DNA from: Phycisphaerae bacterium
GTDB lineage: Bacteria; Planctomycetota; Phycisphaerae; Phycisphaerales; UBA1924
Length of the DNA: 58,868 bases
Assembly: GCA_002706885.1 (NCBI GenBank)
Contig: PAKY01000059.1
Location: forward strand, 1 to 58,868
Direction: 5' to 3'
The notes beneath the pieces were generated by a model that saw nothing but the letters and a program-made list of their open reading frames with translations, searched no databases and was not told where the DNA came from. Position numbers and translations under genes: made by a program. Shown piece by piece: positions 15,078-23,011 of this stretch. How positions within the stretch are numbered: position 1 is the first letter of the stretch; each line of letters begins with the position of its first letter.

Positions 15078-18000
15078 TCAGTCGATGCCTTGGGCGTCGA
15101 GGAGGCCCGGGAAGTTCCGCTCCTCTTCCTCGTTCTGGATGATGATCGTGGGCTTGATCAGCACGAGGAGGGTCTGCTCTTCCTTGGTCTCGAGACGGTT
15201 GCTGAAGAAGCGGTTGATGATCGGGATCTTGGAGAGGATCGGGACGCCCGTCTCGACCTCGATCTCGTTGACGATGCGCTGTCCGCCCAGGAGCAGGGTG
15301 CCCTGATCAGGGACGCTGACGCTCGTCTCGATGAACGAAATGCTCGCCTCGGGCGTGGTGATCGTGACCGCGGCGGTACCGGCGCCGGCGCCACCACCGA
15401 CGCCACCCGCGGCGCCCGTGACCGGGACGGCGGTGGGGGCGCCGCTGTTGGAGTCGAAGTCGAGGCTGGAGAGGATGACGGAGAGGTTGAGGTTGACGTA
15501 GCGGCGGTCGGCGGAGACGACGCCGTGGACGCGGAGCTGGGCGCCCGAGTTGGCGACGCCGAGGGTCGGCGTGAACGCGACCGAACCCGCGGCGACGACG
15601 GGCGTGGCGCCCGTCACGATGGACTGCTGGGTGGCGACCGAGATGTGGGCCCGCTGGCCGTTGGTGAAGGTCAGTCGCGGGGCGGTGAGCTGGACGGAGC
15701 GCCGGTCGGCCTGGGTGGCCTCGACCAGGAAGTCGACCTGGATGTCGTCCATGAAGCGGCCGACGACGCCGAGGGCCGGGGCGACGCCGAGGACCTCGCC
15801 CGCGAAGGCGGAGCCGGCGCCGAGGGCCTGGGTCAGGCCGAGCGAGTTCTGCGGGGCGCCGATCGGGCTGAAGTTGTCGCCCTGCGTGCCGGGGGCATTG
15901 ATCGGCTGGGTGATCGGGCCGCCGAACTGGTCGACCGAACCGGTGACGCCCTGACGGATGCCGAGGCGGGAGGTCTCGGGGCCGTCAACGGCGGGGAGCG
16001 TGTTACCCGGGATCGGGGCGCCGAAGTTGAAGAAGTTGGCGAGGGTGAGGGAGGGGTCGAAGAGCTGAGCGTTCTGGAACTCGTTGGTGTTCGCGCCGAA
16101 GTAGATGTCGAGGTCGAAACCGATCTGCTCGAAGAAGTCCTCGGCGACCACAAGGAAGCGGGACTCGAGGTTGATCTGGAGGTTGCGGACCGATCGGAGC
16201 CGACGGAGGAGGCCGCTGACGGCGCGGTGGTTCGCGGGTGTGTTGGTGACGATGAAAGTGCCGTTGTACTCAGTGATGGTGCCGGTGGTGCCGCCGCCAT
16301 CCTCCCAGCCGTCCGGATCGACGTTGGCGACGATGATGTCGCGGAGTTCATCGACGAGGGTTTCGCGGTCGAGCTCGTCGGGCTGCTGCTGGTTGATCTG
16401 GAAGGGGCTCTGGCCGCCGCCGCCGCCGCCCTGACCGGCCTGGTTGAAGATGGTGTTGAGGTCGAAGTTGGGCGGGTTGTCGTAGTCGGGGACCTCGAAG
16501 AGCAGGTCCTGGATGTCGTAGATCTCGAGGATGGTGTCCTCGCGGATGACTTCGTCGCTCGCGATCGTGAGGACGCCGTCACGGACGGTCCAGCCCGCGG
16601 GTACGCCCGGGTCGGAGGCCTTCTCGAGCGACTTCTCGAGGGCGACACGGAGCGGGACGTTGGTCAGGCGGAGCGAGACGGTGGTGTCGCGGTCGATACC
16701 GATGTCCTCGAGCGACTGCCAGTCAACGTCCATGTCGAGGTTCGCGAAGCTCGAGACGAACGTGAGGACGTTCTCGATCGTCGCGTCCTGGAAATCGACG
16801 GGGAGGCGGGTGTTGTCGAGGGTGGCGATGACCGCGCGGTTGATCGCGGGCTCGGTGTACTGCAGGCCACCGTCACGACGCTCGGTGATGTCGACCCAGT
16901 CGTCGGGGTAGCGGATGAGGTCAGGGGAGGGGACCATCGCCTCGGCGTTGTCGACGCTGAGGGCGGCGAGTCCGCGCCGGAGGTCGTTGGTGGCGTCGGA
17001 GTAGGTTCGGAAGAGGAGGGTGTCGCGGAGGACGTCGCGGAGGAGCTTGCCCGCGGTGTTGTTGGGATCGATGAAGAGGAGCTGCTCGACCTCTTCCAAG
17101 GCCTTCTGGTAGTTGTGCTCCTGCTGAAGGACGTAGATCCTGTCGAGGAGCTCGCTGATGCGCCGGCTGCGCTCGGTTCGCTGGGCGAGTTCGGCCTCTT
17201 CCTGGCGCTTCTCAAGGAGGCGGGTCCGCTCTTCGGCCTCGCGGACGGCGCGGCGCTGCTCGCCGGCCTCGATGGTCGCGAAGAGGTTCTCGACGCGGAC
17301 CTCGAGGTCGGCGTACTCGCTCTCGTTGAGGATCTGGCGGCCGCGGCTCAGGGTGAGGCGGGCCTGGCTGGCGAGCTCGCGGGCCTGGGCGAAGTCGCCC
17401 TCGACGGCGAGCTGCTCGGCGCGCTCGAACTGGTTGGTGAACTCGGCGCGGAGGCGCTGGCGGGCGAGGTCGCGGCCGACCTGGACCTGGCCAATGACAT
17501 CGCCCGTGGGGCCGGGGCTTTCGCGGAGGGCGACACGGCTGTCGGCGAGGCGGCGCTCGGCGAGAGCGATCTCATCGGCGCTGAGGTGCGCGCGGTAAGC
17601 GGGCTCGAGCACCTGCTGGTAACGCCGGCGGGCGTCGTTGAGGCGACGCTCTTCGAACGCCGCGTTCGCTTCGCTCAGGAGACGATCGGCTTCCTGGACG
17701 AAGGCCATCTGGACGGGGTCGTCCGAGTCCATGTCGTCGTCGGAGGCCATGTCGTCGGCCATGTCGGACTGCATCGGCTCGGCCTGCATGGGCCCCATGT
17801 CGTCCTCGGGCTGGCTGTGAACAGCGGCGCCCGCCATCCATGCCCCGCGGTCGCGGGTCGGGGCCATGGCGCCGAGGAGGACGTCGGCGCCGTCGTCGAG
17901 CGAGCGGCCGAGGGCGATCTCCATTTCGGTGACGCGACCCGCGAGCGACATGAACGATGCGCGGTGTGCGTCGGCCATGGTCAGGCCGGCGCGCCGGAGG

Positions 18001-18596
18001 CGGCTGGTGACGGCGGCGGCGCGGTCGTAGTCGCCCCGATCGAAGGAGGCGTTGGCCTCTTCGAGGAGCGAGGGGAGCTTGGCGTTCAGGGCCGTGCGGC
18101 GTCCTTCAACGACGCTCAAGAGTGCTTCGGCGGATGCCTTCTGGGCGTTCGACGCGGAAGCGGAGGCAATAACGGCCTCGGCGTGGCGTTCGGCCTCGAC
18201 GAATGAATCGGTCGAGAGCGCGAGCTCGGCACGCTCGAGGCTGACGTCGATCGGGTTGGCTTCGGCGACTGCCTTCTCGGTCCGGCGGATGAGGCGGAAG
18301 AAGCGGCTCGCTTCGTCATCGCTCATGCGGACCGCGAGATCGGTCGCGTTGTAAGCCCTGAGGGTCGCCTGTGCCCGGACGGGCTGGTTTGCCGAGAGAA
18401 GCTCGGCGGCGTAGGCCAGAGCGTCGGACGGGGTGGTGAAGGGCTCGGCGGTCTTGGCCTGCGCCTTGTAGCTCGCGGGCGTGCCGGTCGTTCCGGCGGC
18501 CGCCGCGACCTGGGCGGTGGCGCTGGCGCCGAAGGCGAGTGACGCGGCGAGGGTCGTGGCGACAAAGAAAGGACCGATCGGCGTCCGCTGGCTCAT
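15078..18596 (-). CDS. Very large secretin (type II/IV secretion GspD/PilQ family)
   Basis: A 1172-residue outer-membrane channel protein; usual family length is 600-750. After a signal peptide (ending near ASATAQ) come about 500 residues of alanine/arginine/glutamate-rich helices, partly coiled coil with tetratricopeptide-like units (DRIYVLQQEHNYQKALEEVEQ, near 490). From about 560 a secretin N-domain region follows (LPVDFQDATIENVLTF, DMDVDWQSLEDIGI), then a glycine-rich linker and the secretin core. Its C-terminal family signatures are QGTLLLGGQRI, GVPILSKIPIINRFFS and QTLLVLIKPTII. It assembles in the outer membrane as a multimer. No other secretion or pilus gene is in the window, so the partner machine is unknown. 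A GGAG site precedes the ATG. Confidence 0.88.
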   Translation of the reverse strand: MSQRTPIGPFFVATTLAASLAFGASATAQVAAAAGTTGTPASYKAQAKTAEPFTTPSDALAYAAELLSANQPVRAQATLRAYNATDLAVRMSDDEASRFFRLIRRTEKAVAEANPIDVSLERAELALSTDSFVEAERHAEAVIASASASNAQKASAEALLSVVEGRRTALNAKLPSLLEEANASFDRGDYDRAAAVTSRLRRAGLTMADAHRASFMSLAGRVTEMEIALGRSLDDGADVLLGAMAPTRDRGAWMAGAAVHSQPEDDMGPMQAEPMQSDMADDMASDDDMDSDDPVQMAFVQEADRLLSEANAAFEERRLNDARRRYQQVLEPAYRAHLSADEIALAERRLADSRVALRESPGPTGDVIGQVQVGRDLARQRLRAEFTNQFERAEQLAVEGDFAQARELASQARLTLSRGRQILNESEYADLEVRVENLFATIEAGEQRRAVREAEERTRLLEKRQEEAELAQRTERSRRISELLDRIYVLQQEHNYQKALEEVEQLLFIDPNNTAGKLLRDVLRDTLLFRTYSDATNDLRRGLAALSVDNAEAMVPSPDLIRYPDDWVDITERRDGGLQYTEPAINRAVIATLDNTRLPVDFQDATIENVLTFVSSFANLDMDVDWQSLEDIGIDRDTTVSLRLTNVPLRVALEKSLEKASDPGVPAGWTVRDGVLTIASDEVIREDTILEIYDIQDLLFEVPDYDNPPNFDLNTIFNQAGQGGGGGGQSPFQINQQQPDELDRETLVDELRDIIVANVDPDGWEDGGGTTGTITEYNGTFIVTNTPANHRAVSGLLRRLRSVRNLQINLESRFLVVAEDFFEQIGFDLDIYFGANTNEFQNAQLFDPSLTLANFFNFGAPIPGNTLPAVDGPETSRLGIRQGVTGSVDQFGGPITQPINAPGTQGDNFSPIGAPQNSLGLTQALGAGSAFAGEVLGVAPALGVVGRFMDDIQVDFLVEATQADRRSVQLTAPRLTFTNGQRAHISVATQQSIVTGATPVVAAGSVAFTPTLGVANSGAQLRVHGVVSADRRYVNLNLSVILSSLDFDSNSGAPTAVPVTGAAGGVGGGAGAGTAAVTITTPEASISFIETSVSVPDQGTLLLGGQRIVNEIEVETGVPILSKIPIINRFFSNRLETKEEQTLLVLIKPTIIIQNEEEERNFPGLLDAQGID

Positions 18597-18647
18597 CTTC
18601 GCATCTCCAACAAGGCCTTTGGCCCGTGCAACCCCACGGGGGGGTCA

Positions 18648-18653
18648 AGCCTA
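18648..18653 (-). promoter_or_regulatory. -10 box TAGGCT of the secretin gene
   Basis: TAGGCT on the minus strand is the same hexamer that precedes three plus-strand genes in this window. The region 17 bases upstream overlaps the palindrome at 18672-18691. The leader would be about 45 bases and includes a GGAG ribosome binding site. Confidence 0.4.
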
Positions 18654-18671
18654 TGTGTCTTTCGTTGTGGA

Positions 18672-18691
18672 GAGTGAGTGCTCGCTCACTC
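18672..18691. promoter_or_regulatory. Operator-like palindrome over the secretin -35 region
   Basis: GAGTGAG and CTCACTC are perfect 7-bp arms around a six-base centre (TGCTCG). The shape and sequence resemble operators of TetR-family repressors. No regulator gene of that family is in the window. Confidence 0.4.
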
Positions 18692-19178
18692 TGTCTGGCG
18701 CTGTGGCGTGCAGGGTAGCGGAATCAATGTCCGCTCGCCCGCCCCCGTCGTCGTTTCGGGTGGTCGGTCTGGCTGCTCGGATCCGCTGCCTGGTCGTGTG
18801 TGCTTGGCGACGACATCAAGCAGGATCGGTGGGTGGGCGCTGCTCGTGGGTGGTGGCGCCCGGAGTTGCTGTTCTCTACCTCGGTCCGTTCGCGGAGCGA
18901 AGCGCTGTTCTTCGGTCGGGTTCTTGATCGGTCTCGCCGATCGCGGTCGCGGCCACGGGCTGTCTCGTCCTGAGTCGCCCGAACGGGGGTCGCGGGACCT
19001 TGTGTGAGCGTCGGCCTCGACGCTGACTTGGCCCGTCCGACGGGCGCTCGGCGAGGCTGCCGAGCGGTGATCGTCGGGGCGGGAATGGCTCGTGCCATCC
19101 CCAACCGCGGGGAGGGTACCGGCGGACGCGCTCGCTCGCAAGCGCGACGCCGATGGTTTGCGGCGAGCGTCGATACGT
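18692..19178. other. Gene-free region dense in inverted repeats, possible structured RNA
   Basis: No ORF here has protein-like composition, although frames are open on both strands because of high GC. Many perfect short hairpins are present: TGCTTG/CAAGCA near 18800-18821, GATCGG/CCGATC near 18925-18941, AGCGTCG/CGACGCT (19007-19024), GCCCGT/ACGGGC (19031-19045), CGCTCGGC/GCCGAGCG (19045-19066) and a 9-bp stem with one mismatch around GGAATGGC/GCCATCCC (19080-19102). I could not match it to RNase P RNA, tmRNA, SRP RNA or a known riboswitch by eye. The strand is undetermined. Confidence 0.4.
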
Positions 19179-20198
19179 CTAGGACTCGTCGAGGTTCCGC
19201 ATCCGAAGCACAGCCGATGTCTGTTCATACTCGACGGCGTCAGGACGGTCGTGGCCGAGGAATTCCGCGAGCTGCGCCGCGGTCAGGCGGTCGGCGGAGA
19301 CGATTGCGGGCGACTCCTCGGTCGCGTCGGGCGTCGTTTCGATCGTCGCGCACGCGTCGAAGGTCAGGTCTTCGGCCTCCGCGAGGCACTGGGCGACGAC
19401 GAGGACCTCGGTGTGGCGGTAGGCGCCGGCTGCGCCCGGCCAGCGGACAATACACCTAAATGGGGTGTATCCGAGCGGGCGACCTGCGTCGTCGGCGTTG
19501 ACCTCCGGGTCGACGTTGAGCGTGAGGCGCCATTCTTCGCGGAGCCATTCGACGACTTCGTCGGCGGAGAGCATGTCGGGCTCGTCGTCGGGGGTGACGA
19601 GCACGCTGCGGTGTTCGTGGGCGGCGGCGTCGGCGCCGGCTGGTTCGGCGATCTCGCGGAGACCGAACGTTTCCAGAAGGCGATCGAGGCGTTCCTTCAT
19701 CGCGGGCTCGATGCGCACGGTGACGATTTTGTGCTCGTCCACGAAGAAGTACATGAACGGCTCCTCGCTCATGGCGCCGAAGCCGCACATTCCATCTTCC
19801 ATAAGGAAGGGGCGGTAGCGGCGGACGCCGTCGAGGAAGCGGTCCTGTGGGATGAGATCGTACGAGATGTAGGGGTCGATCTCGCGGAAGGCGTCGTGGC
19901 CGATGTAGTCGAGGATGGGGTAGAACCGAGGCGGCATCATCGAGATGAGGCGGAGGCAGAGGTGCCAGAGTCGAGGGGCGGAGACGACGATGTCGTACAC
20001 GTACCGATCGGGCCACTGCTCAAGGGCGGCGTCGCCGTCGATCGGGTCGGCGTCGAGGTCGGTCGATTCGAACTCGACGGCGTAGCCCTGGACGGCTTCC
20101 ATCTTCTCGACGGGGTAGACGCCGAGCGGGAACTGAACGTCGCCGATGGCGACGCGTTCGATCGAGGTGTCCACCTTGCAGCGGGCGACAGGGTCCAC
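19179..20198 (-). CDS. Protein of unknown function
   Basis: A 339-residue protein that I do not recognise. It has no signal peptide or membrane segment, so it is probably cytoplasmic. Conserved-looking stretches include PRLWHLCLRLISMMPPRFYPILDY-like aromatic sequence around residue 80-105 and EPFMYFFVDEHKIVTVRI near 145-160. There are no recognisable catalytic motifs or repeats. The frame stays open to 20267, which would overlap the divergent coaX start. I prefer the GTG at 20198 because a GGAG site lies ten bases upstream of it. It is transcribed away from coaX and is followed by the hairpin-rich region. Confidence 0.65.
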   Translation of the reverse strand: MDPVARCKVDTSIERVAIGDVQFPLGVYPVEKMEAVQGYAVEFESTDLDADPIDGDAALEQWPDRYVYDIVVSAPRLWHLCLRLISMMPPRFYPILDYIGHDAFREIDPYISYDLIPQDRFLDGVRRYRPFLMEDGMCGFGAMSEEPFMYFFVDEHKIVTVRIEPAMKERLDRLLETFGLREIAEPAGADAAAHEHRSVLVTPDDEPDMLSADEVVEWLREEWRLTLNVDPEVNADDAGRPLGYTPFRCIVRWPGAAGAYRHTEVLVVAQCLAEAEDLTFDACATIETTPDATEESPAIVSADRLTAAQLAEFLGHDRPDAVEYEQTSAVLRMRNLDES

Positions 20199-20246
20199 GC
20201 GGTCGATTCTCCGGTCGGGCGCGGCCTCTGCGCGCGGCGCATGTTC

Positions 20247-20252
20247 TAGGCT
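20247..20252 (+). promoter_or_regulatory. -10 box TAGGCT six bases before the coaX start
   Basis: TAGGCT ends exactly six bases before the GTG at 20259, with no Shine-Dalgarno sequence. The identical hexamer and spacing recur at 24232 and 26743. This points to a leaderless transcript. Confidence 0.5.
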
Positions 20253-20258
20253 TGCCGC

Positions 20259-21116
20259 GTGAACCACGAATCAGGCGGGCAAGAGAATCCTTTGGGCGCA
20301 TCTTCGGGTAGCGCGGTCGATTGGGTCAACCTTTCCTGGGTCGCGCTCGCGGTCGGGAACTCGCGGACGCGGGTGGCGGCGATGCGGGGGGGCGAGGTCG
20401 TCCACGCCGCGTCGTTCGACAACGCCGACCCAACGCCGTGGACGGACCGTCTTGCGCCTTTCGCTCCGTCGGCCTCCGGGGCGGCGGCGGCCGTGTGTTC
20501 GTCGGTCGCGGCGTCGCACGCTGAGGCGGCGAGCGAGGCCGTCGCCCGTGCCCTCGGCGTGGGGCAGACGCTCCGGGTCGGCGTCGACGTTCCGCTGTTT
20601 CTCCGCCACGCGCTCGACGACGCGTCCACCCTCGGGCAGGACCGGGTCCTGAACGCGATCGCGGCGTTCGAGCGGGCGAAGCAGGCGTGCGTCGTCGTCG
20701 ATGTCGGGACTGCGGTAACGGTCGATTTCGTCGACGGCGAGGGCGTGTTTCAGGGCGGCGGGATCGCTCCCGGGCTTTCGACGATGCTCGGCGCCCTTCA
20801 CGAGAACACGGCGGCGCTGCCGAGGCTCGGGTTCGAGATGCCGGCGGTGGAGCGGGGCGTGTTCGGAAAGGACACGGCGCACGCGATGCGGCTTGGCGTG
20901 ATCGCGGCGGTGCGGGGGATGGTTCGCGAGTCGCTCGATCGGTACGCCGAGGCGTACGGGGGGTACCCGCAGGTCATCGGCACGGGCGGCGACGTGGGGG
21001 TGCTCGAGGCGACCGAGCTTGTCGAGCATGTGGTGCCGGACCTTCAGATCCTCGGGATCGCCTCGTGCCTCCGTCGGTCGTTCATGGACGACGAGGACGG
21101 CGACGACGGGGCATGA
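20259..21116 (+). CDS. coaX: Type III pantothenate kinase
   Basis: A 285-residue cytoplasmic enzyme of the ASKHA fold that phosphorylates pantothenate in the first step of coenzyme A synthesis. It shows LAVGNSRTR (phosphate-1 motif, usually DIGNT; here the aspartate is replaced by alanine), GQDRVLNAIAAFERAK (the GxDR motif), VVDVGTAVTVDFVD and GGGIAPGL. Length and motif order agree with the family. The first 25 or so residues (SGGQENPLGASSG and on) are an unusual extension; an internal start is possible, but the GTG at 20259 has a fitting -10 box. It overlaps the downstream GTPase gene by four bases (ATGA). Confidence 0.88.
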   Translation: MNHESGGQENPLGASSGSAVDWVNLSWVALAVGNSRTRVAAMRGGEVVHAASFDNADPTPWTDRLAPFAPSASGAAAAVCSSVAASHAEAASEAVARALGVGQTLRVGVDVPLFLRHALDDASTLGQDRVLNAIAAFERAKQACVVVDVGTAVTVDFVDGEGVFQGGGIAPGLSTMLGALHENTAALPRLGFEMPAVERGVFGKDTAHAMRLGVIAAVRGMVRESLDRYAEAYGGYPQVIGTGGDVGVLEATELVEHVVPDLQILGIASCLRRSFMDDEDGDDGA

Positions 21117-22057
21117 ACGCCTTGCGGGCCTGGCTGGCGACGCCGGCGTCGGGGCGGGGGGCGATCGCGATCGTCGGACTCGCGTCGGACGACGCTGCGG
21201 GCATGGACCGGATGTTGAGCTTGGTCACGGACCGGGCGGTCTCGGTGGGCGTCCCGGTATTGCGAGCGCTCTGCACGGGCGATCACGGTGTTGTTGTGCG
21301 CTGGTCAGCTACCCGGTGCGATCTCATGCCCCACGGGGGCGTGGCCAACACACGCCGGCTGCTTCGGGCTTTGGAGGACGGCGGCGCGGTGGTCGGTCAG
21401 GCGACCGCGGAGACCTATGTGGAGGCGTCGGACGAGATTGAGCGTCGGATGCTCGATGCTCTGGCGCGGGCGGCGAGCCCGCTCGCGATCGATTTACTTC
21501 TAGATCAGCCGCGACGTTGGCGTGAAGCGGGGGGCGCGGGATCCGTCAATGAGGACCCGCGACTCAGACGGTTGATCGAACCTGCTCTGGTCGTGGCGGT
21601 TGGGCCGCCGAGCGTGGGGAAGTCGACGCTTCTGAACGCGCTGGCCGGGCGGGGCGTGGCGATGGTGCATGAGGCCCCGGGGACGACGCGCGACCATGTC
21701 GGGGCGTGGATCGACCTGGCGGGGTTGGTTGTCCGGTACGTCGATACGCCGGGGTGGCGCGACGCGGACGGGCCGATCGAGGAGGAGGCGCAGGGGATCG
21801 CCATGGAGCTCACGCGGTCGGCTGACCTGATTCTGCTCTGCGGCGACGCAACCACGGCGGCGCCTGAACTGGTCGCGAAGACGGGCGAGCGGCTCCGCGT
21901 CGCGACCCGGATCGACCTCGGTGAGCCTTCGTGGAGGTTCGATGTGGGGGTCAGCGCTCTGGACGCGGCGTCGGTGACGGCGTTTGCGCTTCGGGCGCGG
22001 GATCTGCTCGTCCCTCCGGAGCTGCTGGCGGACCCGCGGCCTTGGAGGTTCTGGTAG
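21113..22057 (+). CDS. Reduced MnmE-like GTPase
   Basis: A 314-residue protein resembling MnmE, which is usually about 450 residues. The N-terminal third is like the tetrahydrofolate-binding domain (SGRGAIAIVGL, then MPHGGVANTRRLLRALEDGGA in place of the CHGG motif). The GTPase domain has the P-loop GPPSVGKST, the G2 region APGTTRD and DTPG. The base-recognition motif NKxD is degenerate (TRID). The C-terminal helical part with the catalytic CxGK motif is missing. It therefore probably does not do the normal tRNA U34 modification, and may be a paralogue with another role. The ATG overlaps the coaX stop. Confidence 0.8.
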   Translation: MNALRAWLATPASGRGAIAIVGLASDDAAGMDRMLSLVTDRAVSVGVPVLRALCTGDHGVVVRWSATRCDLMPHGGVANTRRLLRALEDGGAVVGQATAETYVEASDEIERRMLDALARAASPLAIDLLLDQPRRWREAGGAGSVNEDPRLRRLIEPALVVAVGPPSVGKSTLLNALAGRGVAMVHEAPGTTRDHVGAWIDLAGLVVRYVDTPGWRDADGPIEEEAQGIAMELTRSADLILLCGDATTAAPELVAKTGERLRVATRIDLGEPSWRFDVGVSALDAASVTAFALRARDLLVPPELLADPRPWRFW

Positions 22058-22144
22058 GGGGTTGGCGCTAGACTTCCCGCCCTCGACCGGACGCAACGGA
22101 CACCAAAGGGCCTTGATCCGCCCGCCAGAGTTCAGGAACGCGCG

Positions 22145-23011
22145 ATGATGGACGAACGCCAGGCACAGATCAAGGAAGGCGAGGGCCTTCAGGAATCGCG
22201 GGTCAATACCGACCTGATCAACTTCCTTCAGAAGTGGTCGCAGCCGGTCCTGATCCTGATCATCATCCTTTCGCTCGGCTGGTGGGGTTGGAACTGGTAT
22301 CAGCAGAAGCAGGTCGAGACGCGTGACGCGGCGTTCGCGTCGCTGGCGGCGAACGTGGAGTTCACCAATTCGCCGAGCCCGGCGTCGCTTCGCGCGGTCG
22401 CGGAGGAGTACGCGGGTGTCGGGAGCGTCGCGGAGATCGCGGAGCTTCGGCTCGCTGATCTTTACCTGTCCGCGGCGCGGTCGGGCGTCGAGATCGGCGC
22501 CGAGGTCGGGCCGGACGGATCGGTATCGGATGAGGAACTGCTCGGCGAGGAGGATCGCGAGACGTACTACCTCGACGCCGAGCGGATCTACCAGCGGATC
22601 CTTTCCGACACCGCGGGCGTCGACGGCAAGCGGATGATCGCGATCAACGCGGCGTTCGGCGTCGCGGCGACGGCGGAGTCGAGGCGCGACGTCGAGGCGG
22701 CGCGCCGCGCGTACGACCGGGTGATCGAGCTCGCGACCGAGGCTCGCGCGAACGAACTCGCGGAGGTCGCCCGTTCGCGGAAGGCTTCGATCGACCAGCT
22801 GTCGTTCGATCGGCGGATAATGACCCTCGACGAGCTTCCGCTGCTGCCGGGCGAAACGCGGGCGTCGGCGGAAGACGCCGAGGGCGCCGAGGGCGCCGAC
22901 GGCGCCGAGACGGAGTACGTCGAGCCCGAATCCGCAGTTGACGGGGACGTCGAGGGCGGCGTCGAGACCGACGCGGACGCGCAGGTCGAGGCGCCTTCCG
23001 AGGATGGCTAA
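22145..23011 (+). CDS. Single-pass membrane protein with TPR-like domain (YfgM-like)
   Basis: A 288-residue protein with a cytoplasmic N-terminus, one transmembrane segment (VLILIIILSLGWWGWNWYQ, about residues 36-54) and a periplasmic helical domain of tetratricopeptide type (AEIAELRLADLYLSAARSG, MIAINAAFGVAATAESRRDV). The architecture is that of YfgM/BamD-like periplasmic chaperone helpers, though the similarity is structural rather than specific. The C-terminal 60 residues are acidic and low-complexity. Two successive ATG codons could serve as start. The stop overlaps the start of the pseudouridine synthase gene by eight bases, suggesting coupled translation. Confidence 0.75.
   Translation: MMDERQAQIKEGEGLQESRVNTDLINFLQKWSQPVLILIIILSLGWWGWNWYQQKQVETRDAAFASLAANVEFTNSPSPASLRAVAEEYAGVGSVAEIAELRLADLYLSAARSGVEIGAEVGPDGSVSDEELLGEEDRETYYLDAERIYQRILSDTAGVDGKRMIAINAAFGVAATAESRRDVEAARRAYDRVIELATEARANELAEVARSRKASIDQLSFDRRIMTLDELPLLPGETRASAEDAEGAEGADGAETEYVEPESAVDGDVEGGVETDADAQVEAPSEDG
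22874..22909 (+). repeat. Four tandem copies of a 9-base unit inside the TPR-like gene
   Basis: Units are GACGCCGAG, GGCGCCGAG, GGCGCCGAC and GGCGCCGAG. They encode the acidic DAE-GAE-GAD-GAE run. Copy number may vary between strains. Confidence 0.7.

Noticed and set aside
15090..18206. 1038-codon open frame on the plus strand opposite the secretin gene
   Set aside because: Composition is dominated by Val, Asp, Gly and Glu from reverse-complemented codons; the secretin on the other strand has clear family motifs.
18692..19178. RNase P RNA, tmRNA or SRP RNA in the hairpin-rich region
   Set aside because: None of the conserved core sequences (such as GAGGAAAGTCC of RNase P, or the tRNA-like end of tmRNA) is visible on either strand.
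18686..19228. 180-codon minus-strand frame through the hairpin-rich region
   Set aside because: It runs into the 3' end of the unknown gene in another frame, is rich in Arg, Pro and Ser, and lacks any folded-protein pattern.
21113..22057. Calling the GTPase a functional mnmE
   Set aside because: The CxGK end is missing and the NKxD motif is degenerate, so the canonical role is unlikely.
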